A stretch of DNA of 14,614 nt from Pseudomonadota bacterium (GCA_021817875.1 JAKAFQ010000034.1:1-14614), one strand, 5' to 3'. Positions 1 through 7,379 are shown, counted from the first letter of the stretch. Numbers and translations: made by a program. The notes: generated from the sequence alone by a model not told the origin.

Positions 1-424
1 GGTGAATCTCGCGGATGGAATCTGCGGCAACTGCCCGGCCCCTGAGACCGCCTTCGTCAATCCATTGCTGGACGGCGATATGCGCCATGGCTTCGAGCTG
101 CAGATCGCGCTTCTTCGCATCCTTGCTGTACTCGCCCTGCAGCGCGCGCTCGATATCGATGGGGTGCGTGTCATGCCCCTCGATCAAGTTGCTGTAGTAA
201 CAGTTCATCGCGCGCACGAGCGTCGCCAGCGATGACAACAGGCTTTCCGGCAGTGAGCGGCGGAAGCCAGCACTCCGTTGCGCGAGCTCCAGCGCAAGAT
301 CGGTCAATTCCGCACGGTGGCGAGAGCCTTCCCCGAGGACAAGCGGCTCCATCAGGCCGGTCGCCTCGCCCCGGTCTTCCGCCCTCTTCATGTCCGCTTC
401 TTTATCCGCTTTAGCCTGTGCCAT
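1..424 (-). CDS. Fic family protein, N-terminal part (class II, partial)
   Basis: The first 141 codons of a minus-strand gene are present; the 3' end lies beyond the left edge. The start ATG is at 424-422 and the frame is open to base 2. The stretch YYSNLIEGHDTHPIDIERAL (about residues 76-95) is typical of the region before the catalytic core in many Fic proteins. S78-N-L-I-E82-G83 fits the (S/T)xxxE(G/N) inhibitory helix that in class II Fic proteins blocks the ATP site. Fic enzymes usually transfer AMP from ATP to Ser, Thr or Tyr of target proteins. The catalytic HPFxxGNG motif would lie outside the window, so activity cannot be judged. The first 35 residues are charged and look linker-like. 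No Shine-Dalgarno precedes the ATG. The next DNA upstream is accessory-looking, consistent with a mobile or horizontally acquired gene. Family assignment is fairly firm; target and role are unknown. Confidence 0.85.
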   Translation of the reverse strand, partial: MAQAKADKEADMKRAEDRGEATGLMEPLVLGEGSRHRAELTDLALELAQRSAGFRRSLPESLLSSLATLVRAMNCYYSNLIEGHDTHPIDIERALQGEYSKDAKKRDLQLEAMAHIAVQQWIDEGGLRGRAVAADSIREIH

Positions 425-458
425 ATGGCATTATAATTCATATAGTTACCAATAGATA
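425..458 (-). promoter_or_regulatory. Candidate AT-rich promoter of the Fic gene
   Basis: On the minus strand a perfect TATAAT occupies 435-430, within the palindrome ATTATAAT (430-437). Only five bases (GCCAT) separate it from the ATG at 424. The 8-bp palindrome CCATATGG (421-428) covers the start codon. No good -35 box stands 17 bp upstream, and no Shine-Dalgarno exists between the box and the start. If TATAAT is a real -10 element, transcription would begin at or next to the A of ATG, giving a leaderless mRNA. The tract is much more AT-rich than its surroundings. Confidence 0.4.
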
Positions 459-556
459 ATAGGACGAATTACCTCATTGGAGTCCGGTTCGAGGTCCGGT
501 GATTTCGGAGCGACATTCGCCGCTAATCGTGCGCCGAATCAGTCGCTCATTGACCG

Positions 557-582
557 CGCCCCGCCGCTCAAGCAACGGGGCG
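557..582. repeat. Inverted repeat, 7-bp stem
   Basis: CGCCCCG at 557-563 is exactly complementary to CGGGGCG at 576-582, with 12 bases between. No T-run follows on either strand, so it is not a convincing intrinsic terminator. It lies just left of the GGGGGTA repeats and may belong to the same element boundary. Confidence 0.35.
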
Positions 583-593
583 AGAAGCGCAGC

Positions 594-629
594 GTACCCC
601 CAGGGCCGCGGGGGTATGAGTGGGGGTAC
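594..629. repeat. GGGGGTA direct and inverted repeat cluster
   Basis: GTACCCCCA (594-602) and TGGGGGTAC (621-629) form a perfect 9-bp inverted repeat. A third copy, GGGGGTA at 610-616, is a direct repeat of 622-628 at a 12-bp step. Spaced GGGGGTA-type repeats of this kind remind me of arm-type binding sites for tyrosine integrases or excision factors near the ends of integrative elements; that link is from memory and is inference. No integrase gene is recognisable next to them. Confidence 0.5.
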
Positions 630-1086
630 ATCTTCTGCGTGGTCAGGTGAACTGCCGCAATTTCAAGCACTTCTGTGGACGATTCGACTCCGACCTCGGG
701 CAGACCTGGCACCCGGCGCAGCGGCCGCGTTCCGCAGGTGCGCCCCGATTGCCAGCGATATAGCGACGCGCTGCGCGAAGCGGGCCGGGGATCGCCTTAT
801 GACGGTGCTACGGAGTACCGGAACACGCACGTCTACCTGGACGCGCAGCACGCTGGATGTGAAGAGCCGGACTGACCCAACGCGACCCCTGTGCGCACCT
901 CGCGACTATGCGGAGGAACGGCGCCGCTTGCGGCGATCTCTCGCCCGGCGCTCAACCAAAGTCCGCCTAGTCTGGCAGTGCGCACGATCAGCACGGATCT
1001 CTCAGTTGGTGCCGTCGCCGTGGCTGCGATCCGATTCGCCACCGGCGCGTCCTGGCGCCGGCGCATTGCGCTCATATGGCACGCAT
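630..1086. other. Region without a recognisable gene
   Basis: Several overlapping open frames exist on both strands, but none shows a recognisable domain, a consistent ribosome binding site or a convincing composition. High GC makes such open frames expected by chance. The segment ending near 875 on the plus strand (containing SPYDGATEYRNTHVYLD) has a more protein-like composition than its neighbours and could be the tail of a decayed gene, but I cannot name it. Confidence 0.4.
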
Positions 1087-1413
1087 TCATCGGCCTTGCA
1101 GGTGGCGCTCGTCGAGAAGTTCGCCCAACTGAGAATCATGCAGAGCCCCTCGCGTGCGCGCCGACCGCCCGGTCTTCGATCTGCCACGAAGCCGGCCGCT
1201 TGAAAATTGGCATCCGCATAATCGCGAGGTCACCATCGCGTCGTTCTGCAGTGGCGGCGGTACCTGCTCGACGTATTGCTCAATGGGGAAGCTGCGGATT
1301 CCGCACAGATTGATCCCTGCAGCCCGCATGGAGGCGATGCGCCCGATGAGCTCCGGCTGGATGGCGGTCACGCGCCGCGCGTTCCAGCGATCCATGATCG
1401 AGTGCGTCTTCAC
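1087..1413 (-). CDS. Unrecognised reading frame, possibly a gene remnant
   Basis: A 108-codon frame opens with GTG at 1413. Its first 60 residues (WNARRVTAIQPELIGRIA around 9-26, then GINLCGIRSFPIEQY) have ordinary protein composition and strongly G/C third codon positions. The rest is Arg-rich and looks like noncoding read-through. No Shine-Dalgarno is seen. The frame is the same as that of the rhombosortase upstream, separated by stop codons at 1552 and about 1425. I do not recognise the family. It may be the remains of a gene broken by a frameshift near 1220, or chance. Confidence 0.25.
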   Translation of the reverse strand: MKTHSIMDRWNARRVTAIQPELIGRIASMRAAGINLCGIRSFPIEQYVEQVPPPLQNDAMVTSRLCGCQFSSGRLRGRSKTGRSARTRGALHDSQLGELLDERHLQGR

Positions 1414-1551
1414 CGTATTTCAGGCCATCGTGAGGTTGGCCGCCACGCTCCGGGCGTCCGCCACGGCCTGCATCGCGTCGGGTTGCCGGGCTGGGCAGCT
1501 GGCCACCCGGCCGGCGGAGATCGCGCACTGCAATGCGGCGGCACACAGGGT

Positions 1552-2181
1552 TCATCCAGGCGGTACGCCGCTGCCCGGATGGTGCCGCTGCGGCTGGCTC
1601 CTGGCGGCATTGCGTCCCCGGTATACCCCACGCGCGAGGATGAATGCGGCACCGCCGATCGCGCCGTACAGATGCGCCTGTGGCACGACGGCGCCGCCGA
1701 GATCGACGGTCTCATCGGGCAGGGCGCCGGCATGCAACGTCCACGCGATGATGAGCAGCATGCCGAGCAGCATTGCGCTGCCGGCAAGTGGATGCCGGGG
1801 AAACTGCCGGAGCGAGCCCGCGCAGAACATGCCGAACAGCACGCCTGAAATGCCGACGTACCAGCCGATCCCGGGGTCAAGGAGCAGCAGCCCAAGACCA
1901 ACCGCGAGGGCGCTCGAGAGCAGCACCCCCAGCCAGGAACGCTCCTTGAGCGAATGCCCGAACAATGCCCAGATCAGCAACAGGCCGGCCAAGTCGCGCC
2001 CGAGATGGATCCAGCCGAGGTGTACCAGGTTCCCCGTCAACAATCGCCACAGCTGGCCCTGCAATACCGCGCTGCGCTCATATTCGAGCGGTTGCCGCCA
2101 GCCCGCGGCCTGCAGCAGGATCAGGAGCACTGCCAACGACAATGGCAGCCGCCAGTGGCGCAGCAGCGCCCGTGTGCTCAT
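1552..2181 (-). CDS. rrtA: Rhombosortase (GlyGly-CTERM-processing rhomboid protease)
   Basis: A 209-residue polytopic membrane protein with rhomboid hallmarks: the catalytic serine in G110-I-S112-G and the catalytic histidine H170 in PQAHLYGAIGG, plus the HLGWIHLGRDLAGL loop (residues 54-67). Small rhomboids of this form are rhombosortases, intramembrane serine proteases that cut GlyGly-CTERM sorting signals of secreted proteins at the inner membrane. Five or six hydrophobic segments are visible. The S53 peptidase gene immediately upstream carries such a signal, so the pair is probably enzyme and substrate in one operon, 59 bp apart. The ATG at 2181 was chosen because it directly precedes the first membrane segment; an in-frame ATG at 2265 would add 28 poorly conserved-looking residues and overlap the upstream gene. 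No strong Shine-Dalgarno precedes 2181. One oddity: Asp63 stands where rhomboids usually have the oxyanion Asn. Confidence 0.85.
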   Translation of the reverse strand: MSTRALLRHWRLPLSLAVLLILLQAAGWRQPLEYERSAVLQGQLWRLLTGNLVHLGWIHLGRDLAGLLLIWALFGHSLKERSWLGVLLSSALAVGLGLLLLDPGIGWYVGISGVLFGMFCAGSLRQFPRHPLAGSAMLLGMLLIIAWTLHAGALPDETVDLGGAVVPQAHLYGAIGGAAFILARGVYRGRNAARSQPQRHHPGSGVPPG

Positions 2182-2240
2182 GGCGGCGGGCGTGTAGCGC
2201 CGCGCGGGCTCATGCGTCCACCCCCTTGCGGTCCGAGCGC

Positions 2241-5200
2241 TCAGTGAGTGCGTCCAAAACGCCACTCGAGTGATCCGGCATAGAGCATCGCCTCATTGGC
2301 CGGGAAACCTCGAAAATAGTCGAGACCGATCCCGGCATACAGCCTGCGCCACAGCCGGTAGCTGAGTCCGAGTCCGGCGGTCAGACCCGCACCACGGTGC
2401 TGCAGCGTGAAACTCGCGCCACCACCTTCGACGCGCTCGCGTGTGCTCCAGTAAAAGCCGCCCACCCGAGGATCCAGGTAAAACCGGCTCAGCAGGCGGA
2501 TCCGCGCGCAGTAGCTCGCCGAGAAGATGTTGCCATAACCGCGCAATGACCGCGCGGTCTCGCGCAGCAGCGCCGGCAGTTCCGTCACCGAACCGATCGT
2601 TCCTGCGAGCGACGCCACCCGCGATTCGCGGTTCGTGTAAGCGATCTCAAGCGCGTTGTGCCGACTGAGCTGAACACCCAGATAGATCGTCTCGGCCGCA
2701 CCGCCGGTTTGCTGGCGTGCGGTCACGGAAGCGAACCCGTGTGTCGCGAGCGCACCGTCGATCCGACCCGCATCCATCGACAGCGGCATCGCACCGACGC
2801 GCACTCCTAGATAGAGCCGGTCGAGCAGCGCCGATGAGCTCGCATGCGCCGCCCCGTTCGAACCGCCGGCGACAAGCAGGATGAGCATCAGCACCGACCG
2901 TCGCGCGCCGCCCGTCGCACGGCGCGCGAGCCAGCGCAGCGCGAGCAAGCCACCGAGCAATGCGAGCACGGGGATCGACAGCGCGCCGCCGCCGCCCGAG
3001 TGTGCTGAGATCGTGACACTCACCAGCGTCGCCGCGAGCACCGCCGAAGCGCTCGCGGTGCCGTCCGCGCCCGTACAGGTCAGCGTATAGGTGTCGGTGC
3101 CCGCCGCGGCTGGCGAGACCGTCTGATTGCCCGACAAGGCTTGCGAACCGCTCCACGCTCCGCTCGCAGTGCACGCCGTCGCATTTGCGCTCGACCACGA
3201 GAGCGTCGCGCTACTCCCGACTGCGATCGCGGTCGGGCTCACCGTGACCGAGACGGTCGGCGCGGCAGTCGTGACCACGGCAGTCGTGACGTCGAAGCGA
3301 CGATCCGTCGCAGAGGGCACGTACCGCGAGCCACCGCCGAACGAGGCATTCAGCGTCGCCACACCGGCCGTCGTCGGCGTCACCGTGCAACTCGCCGTCC
3401 CGGCGCCATCGGTCGTCGCGCTGCAACTCTGTCCGTCGAGACTGAAATTCAGCGTCTGGGACGCGAGAGGCGTCTGCGGGTTGGCCGATACGTCCAGCAA
3501 GGTGGCCGTCAGGGTCGTGGGTATCCCGATGGCACCCAGCGTCGGGCTCTCGTTCAGCCCGATGAAGGTGCTGTGGGCACCCGGCAGCCACTGCACGTTG
3601 ACCACGTTGGAGACAAGCGCAGTTCCATTCGGCGAGAACACTGCCCGCGCTTGATCCACGCCGGATTCCACCCCGGTCAGCGTGAAGCTCACCCTGCCAT
3701 TCGCGTCAGAGGAACCGGCGTAGATCCACGGATTCGCCCCGGTCACGACCAGGTGGACCGGCACATTGGCCGGATTCGGGACGTTCTGCAGCTGAGCGGT
3801 CAAGGTAACCGTCGAGCCCTGAGTCGGGTTGCTCGGCAACGCCGTCGGCTGCAACGCGATCGCCGGTGCCACCGCGATCGGCTCGAACGAGCACGTGCCG
3901 TCGGCATTGGTGATCTTGATCACACGATCGGTCTGGGTTGCGTACATGCACCCATCCGGACCCACGGTGACGAAGTCCCCGCGCGAACCGCCGCTGTAGA
4001 TCGTGGTCACGGTCGCCGGTGAGGTCGTCTGATCGATCTTGACGATATCGCCGTCGTTCGAATTGACGAAGACATAGGGAAGCGATGCGTTGCCGGGATT
4101 CACCCCCAACGTGATGCCGTCCGCACCGGGCACGCTCGCAATCGTGGTGGCCACGCCCGGTGTCGGCGAATTGGTTCCGGTGATCGAGTAGACGACGCCG
4201 GCGCCGCTGCCATACAGGGTACCGTCGGGCGCGAAGGTTATCCCATCGGCCCCCACGCTCGAGTAGAGGGTCACCGTACCGGCACCAGTTGCCAGGTTGG
4301 ATATCCGATAGATGCCGCCTATGCCCGAGACGAACAGGTCCCCGCTCAACGGGTCGACCGCAAGGCCGGTCGGACATTCTGGGGAGTTCAGGTCACGGAT
4401 GACCTGATCGGTGGCGGGATCGATCTGCGCCAGGACGTAGTTTGCGCAGACCGGACGCCAATCCGCGTATAGCGATCCGTCCTTCCCGAAGGCAAGGCCG
4501 GTCATCCCTCCTCCCAGGGGATAGCCAAGCAGGTGCCCGGGATCGGCACTGCCGCCCTGGGGACCGAAGCGGTACAGGCCGCCAGTATATTGATTGCCGA
4601 CCAGCAGATTGCCCTGCGGATCGAACGCGAGTCCGATCGGACCGATGCAATCGCCGCTGTAATACACGAAGCCGCTTGCGAACGTGGACACCGCGTAACC
4701 GGCTGCGGCCGTGCCCAGTCCGACGCTGCACGGCGGGGCCGCCGGCGCGTTCGTGAACTGCACCTGCGCGCTTCCGGGTACCGGCAGATTCCCGTCAGTG
4801 ATGTCAGTCGCCGTGTAGGTCACCGTCTGCGCCAGGTTGTCCGTCGCGGTAAAATTCACCGTGCCGGTGGAGTCCGTCGTCGCGGTCGCGGCGGAGATCT
4901 GCGAGCCGCCGTTCCCTTGCGCAAGACCCACGACTTTGTTCGGCGAAGGGTTGCCGTTCGCGTCCTTCAGCGTGACGGTGATGTCGGTGCTGCTGGCGCC
5001 GTCAGCGGTCACCGTCGTCGGCGAGGCACTGATGCCGCCCGCGGCCGCCGGCGGCGACACGAACGTCACCGTCGCAGTCGCCGGCAGCGTCCCGGCGGCG
5101 GTCGAGGCGGTCAAGGTGACGGTTTCGGGCACCGTATCGGTGACATCGAACAGGGCCGCGCCGCTCGCGAGATCAGTGGTTCCGCGCACCGGCGTGATCA

Positions 5201-7193
5201 CCGCGTGCGAGCCGCTGTTCGCGCTCAGCGTGACCGCCTGGCCGCTCACGGTGTAAAAGTTGCTGTCGAGCGTCGTGACCGACACTGGAGCTGCGCTGCG
5301 GCCGTCTGCAACGATCGGCACCGGCGGCACGACGATGCCGCAATGGGCGAGGTCGACGCTGCCGGTGGTGCCCCCGGCCAGCAGGCGTCTCAACTCGTTC
5401 ACGTTCGGCGTCCCGAGCCCCACGTGCGCGAAGTCCGAACCCATCGACGCCGCCGAATGGAACGCGCTGCTCCCGGCCAATGAGTACAACGTCGGATTGA
5501 GGAATCCGAGGTTGTGCCCGAGTTCCTGGTTCAGCACCGCGACAATCGACGCCCAGATCGGCGCCGCGGCGCTGGTTCCTCCGAACAGCAGCGGCGCGGG
5601 ACAGCCGCCCTGATCGGCCTCGCAGATCGTCCAGCCCCCGGCGGGATCGGCAGGAGCCGAGACATCGGGCACGGAGCGCCCAGCAGCGGACGTGAATGAA
5701 GTCTGGTAGCTCGGGACTGGGAAAATCCTGCTGACGCCGAATCCCCCCTGTCCCGTCGGTGGCGTGTGTGTGGCGCCATCCCACCACTGCTCGCTCTGAT
5801 ATGCGCCGGCCACGGTCGCCGTGGCGGTCGTGCCGCCGACGGCGGTGACGTTGGGCGAGTCGGCCGGCACCGCAACCGTATTCGCGGCCCCATCGAGACA
5901 GGTGCTGCCGTCGTCGCCGGTGCCGGCGACGACCGTGATGCCGGCAGCCGCGGCATTGGCGAGGATGCTGTTGAGGCTTTGCACATCCGCAGGCGGATCC
6001 TGGTTCTCGCAGGTCGCCCAGCTGTCGGAAATGACCGTGACGCCGCTATTGATCATCGCATTGAACATCGCCTGAAAGCTGCCGGCACCGCTGAAGCGGC
6101 CGTCGTAGACGACGACATTCGCCCCGGGAGCCAGCTGCATCGCGATGTCGATGTCGAGCAGTACTTCCGCCTCACCGGAACCGGGCGCCCCGGCTCCCTG
6201 TCCGACGTTGGCCTCCGAGAGTTGGTTGAATCGGCTGCCGACGCCCATCAGATCGAGGTAATTCTGCACGTCGGATGGATGATAATTGTCGAATTCCAAC
6301 AGTCCGATCGTCTGACCGGACCCTGGCGTCGGATCCGGAAAGGCGCCGTAACTGGCCGACGCCGCGGCGATCATGTTCAACTCGCACGCGACGGGAGCGG
6401 TCACCGCCTCGATGGCATCAAACAGGCCCGGATCCGGGATGTCCAGATTTTGGATCGCCTCCGCCATCGCCGGCGAATAGCATTGTATGAGGAACTGGGC
6501 TTCGGACGGGAGGTGGTTCCAGATGACCTGATTGACCTCGCCGGCGCCGACGTGCCAGGGCCGGGCGAGATCGTCGAGCCCCACGATCGCCTGCACGTGC
6601 GGGGCGATCGCAGCCGGAAGGGCAGGATCGGTACTGTTGGCGTGGAAGCGGCGGTTGCCGAGGCGATAGTCGCGGATGTCGACGTGGAACGCGCGCTCGG
6701 CCATCGCGCGCGTTCCGCGCACGGTGAGGGTCAGCCGGTTGACGGATCCCCTCAGGAGCGTAAATCCCACGCCCCGCAGGTAGGCGAGCGTTCGTGCGTA
6801 GTCGGTCCGCGAAGGACCAAATCGGTCGGCGATCTGCCGCTGGGTGAGAAAGTGGTGGTACTGCGGGGAGCCCCACCGGTAGACGCTGCGCAGGTACCGG
6901 GCGAATGCCTGCGGTCGGTCGCGCTTGAGAACCAGCGTCACCGTCAGCGGATCGTCGGCCTCGCGTCGGAGCGCGCCGCCCTGCCCGATCAGCCTCGCGC
7001 GGGCGAGCGCCGCCGGCACGCTGCCGGCAATGCGCACCAACCGCGGTGGCGATCCGGCTCGAGAGAGATCGGCGGCGGGCGCCCTACCCGGACCGATCGC
7101 GGCGAGGAACAGCAGAAAAATTCCCGGGAGCGCTGCGGAAATACGGCGCCGGGACCGAGCCCCCGGATTGCTCACATCATATGTTGTGTTCAT
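2241..7193 (-). CDS. Secreted S53 peptidase with Ig/NHL repeats, internal GlyGly-CTERM and C-terminal beta-barrel
   Basis: A 1650-residue exported serine-carboxyl peptidase. Residues 1-40 are a signal peptide (RSRRR, hydrophobic core, cut near APA-A). About 75-210 is a pro-kumamolisin activation domain. The catalytic domain (about 265-610) has E343 and D347 (EVLLD), the oxyanion D427 (GTGDDGS) and the nucleophile S541 (GGTSAAAP), with a likely Ca site near D587. Then come a Big_1-like Ig domain (about 715-815), an NHL-like propeller (830-1105) and three Ig-like repeats (1110-1395). A GlyGly-CTERM-type signal follows at 1399-1425. Instead of ending there, the frame continues through a second signal-like segment (1434-1451, AHA) into a predicted outer-membrane barrel (1455-1650). 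The ATG at 7193 was chosen for its GGAGGAGG ribosome site and signal peptide; the frame is open to an ATG at 7370, but that part is leader-like. Catalytic assignment is firm; barrel identity is moderate. Confidence 0.88.
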   Translation of the reverse strand: MNTTYDVSNPGARSRRRISAALPGIFLLFLAAIGPGRAPAADLSRAGSPPRLVRIAGSVPAALARARLIGQGGALRREADDPLTVTLVLKRDRPQAFARYLRSVYRWGSPQYHHFLTQRQIADRFGPSRTDYARTLAYLRGVGFTLLRGSVNRLTLTVRGTRAMAERAFHVDIRDYRLGNRRFHANSTDPALPAAIAPHVQAIVGLDDLARPWHVGAGEVNQVIWNHLPSEAQFLIQCYSPAMAEAIQNLDIPDPGLFDAIEAVTAPVACELNMIAAASASYGAFPDPTPGSGQTIGLLEFDNYHPSDVQNYLDLMGVGSRFNQLSEANVGQGAGAPGSGEAEVLLDIDIAMQLAPGANVVVYDGRFSGAGSFQAMFNAMINSGVTVISDSWATCENQDPPADVQSLNSILANAAAAGITVVAGTGDDGSTCLDGAANTVAVPADSPNVTAVGGTTATATVAGAYQSEQWWDGATHTPPTGQGGFGVSRIFPVPSYQTSFTSAAGRSVPDVSAPADPAGGWTICEADQGGCPAPLLFGGTSAAAPIWASIVAVLNQELGHNLGFLNPTLYSLAGSSAFHSAASMGSDFAHVGLGTPNVNELRRLLAGGTTGSVDLAHCGIVVPPVPIVADGRSAAPVSVTTLDSNFYTVSGQAVTLSANSGSHAVITPVRGTTDLASGAALFDVTDTVPETVTLTASTAAGTLPATATVTFVSPPAAAGGISASPTTVTADGASSTDITVTLKDANGNPSPNKVVGLAQGNGGSQISAATATTDSTGTVNFTATDNLAQTVTYTATDITDGNLPVPGSAQVQFTNAPAAPPCSVGLGTAAAGYAVSTFASGFVYYSGDCIGPIGLAFDPQGNLLVGNQYTGGLYRFGPQGGSADPGHLLGYPLGGGMTGLAFGKDGSLYADWRPVCANYVLAQIDPATDQVIRDLNSPECPTGLAVDPLSGDLFVSGIGGIYRISNLATGAGTVTLYSSVGADGITFAPDGTLYGSGAGVVYSITGTNSPTPGVATTIASVPGADGITLGVNPGNASLPYVFVNSNDGDIVKIDQTTSPATVTTIYSGGSRGDFVTVGPDGCMYATQTDRVIKITNADGTCSFEPIAVAPAIALQPTALPSNPTQGSTVTLTAQLQNVPNPANVPVHLVVTGANPWIYAGSSDANGRVSFTLTGVESGVDQARAVFSPNGTALVSNVVNVQWLPGAHSTFIGLNESPTLGAIGIPTTLTATLLDVSANPQTPLASQTLNFSLDGQSCSATTDGAGTASCTVTPTTAGVATLNASFGGGSRYVPSATDRRFDVTTAVVTTAAPTVSVTVSPTAIAVGSSATLSWSSANATACTASGAWSGSQALSGNQTVSPAAAGTDTYTLTCTGADGTASASAVLAATLVSVTISAHSGGGGALSIPVLALLGGLLALRWLARRATGGARRSVLMLILLVAGGSNGAAHASSSALLDRLYLGVRVGAMPLSMDAGRIDGALATHGFASVTARQQTGGAAETIYLGVQLSRHNALEIAYTNRESRVASLAGTIGSVTELPALLRETARSLRGYGNIFSASYCARIRLLSRFYLDPRVGGFYWSTRERVEGGGASFTLQHRGAGLTAGLGLSYRLWRRLYAGIGLDYFRGFPANEAMLYAGSLEWRFGRTH
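2244..2894 (-). other. Second export signal and beta-barrel portion of the S53 ORF
   Basis: From V1434 (GTG, 2894) and M1436 (ATG, 2888) the frame encodes LMLILLVAGGSNGAAHA, a hydrophobic run ending in a signal peptidase I-type AxA site. About 195 residues follow with alternating polar and apolar strands, Gly and aromatic residues (LYLGVRVGAM, RFYLDPRVGGFYW, LYAGIGLDYF) and the ending SLEWRFGRTH, as in small outer-membrane barrels. Upstream Arg residues of the fused polypeptide would supply the positive n-region. No clear Shine-Dalgarno precedes 2888 or 2894, so separate translation is possible but not supported. Confidence 0.6.
2919..2999 (-). other. Internal GlyGly-CTERM-type sorting signal
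   Basis: Within the S53 peptidase, residues 1399-1425 read Ser-Gly-Gly-Gly-Gly-Ala, then about 17 hydrophobic residues (SIPVLALLGGLLAL), then RWLARR. This is the three-part layout of the GlyGly-CTERM signal: Gly-rich cleavage motif, one membrane helix, basic cluster. It normally sits at the extreme C terminus; here 225 residues follow. The neighbouring rhombosortase is the expected processing enzyme. Cleavage near the glycines is inferred from the family. Confidence 0.75.
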
Positions 7194-7209
7194 GCCGCCT
7201 CCTCCCAAA
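7194..7209 (-). promoter_or_regulatory. Strong ribosome binding site of the S53 peptidase
   Basis: On the minus strand GGGAGGAGGCGGC immediately precedes the ATG at 7193, placing GGAGG at workable spacing. It decides the start in favour of 7193 over the in-frame ATGs up to 7370, whose translation (no signal peptide at its head, odd composition) looks like untranslated leader. Confidence 0.75.
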
Positions 7210-7320
7210 ACTGCGGATCGTTTTCGTTTCAATGACTGTTCAATTCGAGTTTGGTCCAGACCCGGACCCGATGAAATGCATGATCTTTCCCAGGACATGT
7301 CATGTGAAACTGCCATGTTA

Positions 7321-7352
7321 AGTATCTGCATCAAACGTGTTTTGTTGAATGT
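7321..7352 (-). promoter_or_regulatory. Weak promoter candidate for the S53-rhombosortase unit
   Basis: In an AT-richer stretch upstream of the peptidase, TTCAAC and GATACT lie 17 bp apart on the minus strand, partly matching sigma70 -35 and -10 boxes (three and four of six bases). The leader to the ATG at 7193 would be about 120 bases. The match is weak, and placement is based only on spacing and base composition. Confidence 0.25.
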
Positions 7353-7379
7353 GAGACTCGTATTCATCATTGACCCGGT

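Noticed and set aside
476..515. tRNA-like 3' end (CCGGTTCGAGGTCCGG) next to the GGGGGTA repeats, as an attachment site
   Set aside because: The T-loop would have eight bases over a four-pair stem and no acceptor, anticodon or D arms can be built; the self-complementary CCGG explains the look.
499..1203. Plus-strand open frame of 234 codons
   Set aside because: Arg/Ser-rich, no domain, no ribosome site, overlaps open frames on both strands; expected in high-GC DNA.
5766..7235. Plus-strand open frame of 489 codons
   Set aside because: Antisense shadow of the S53 peptidase, with no recognisable motif.
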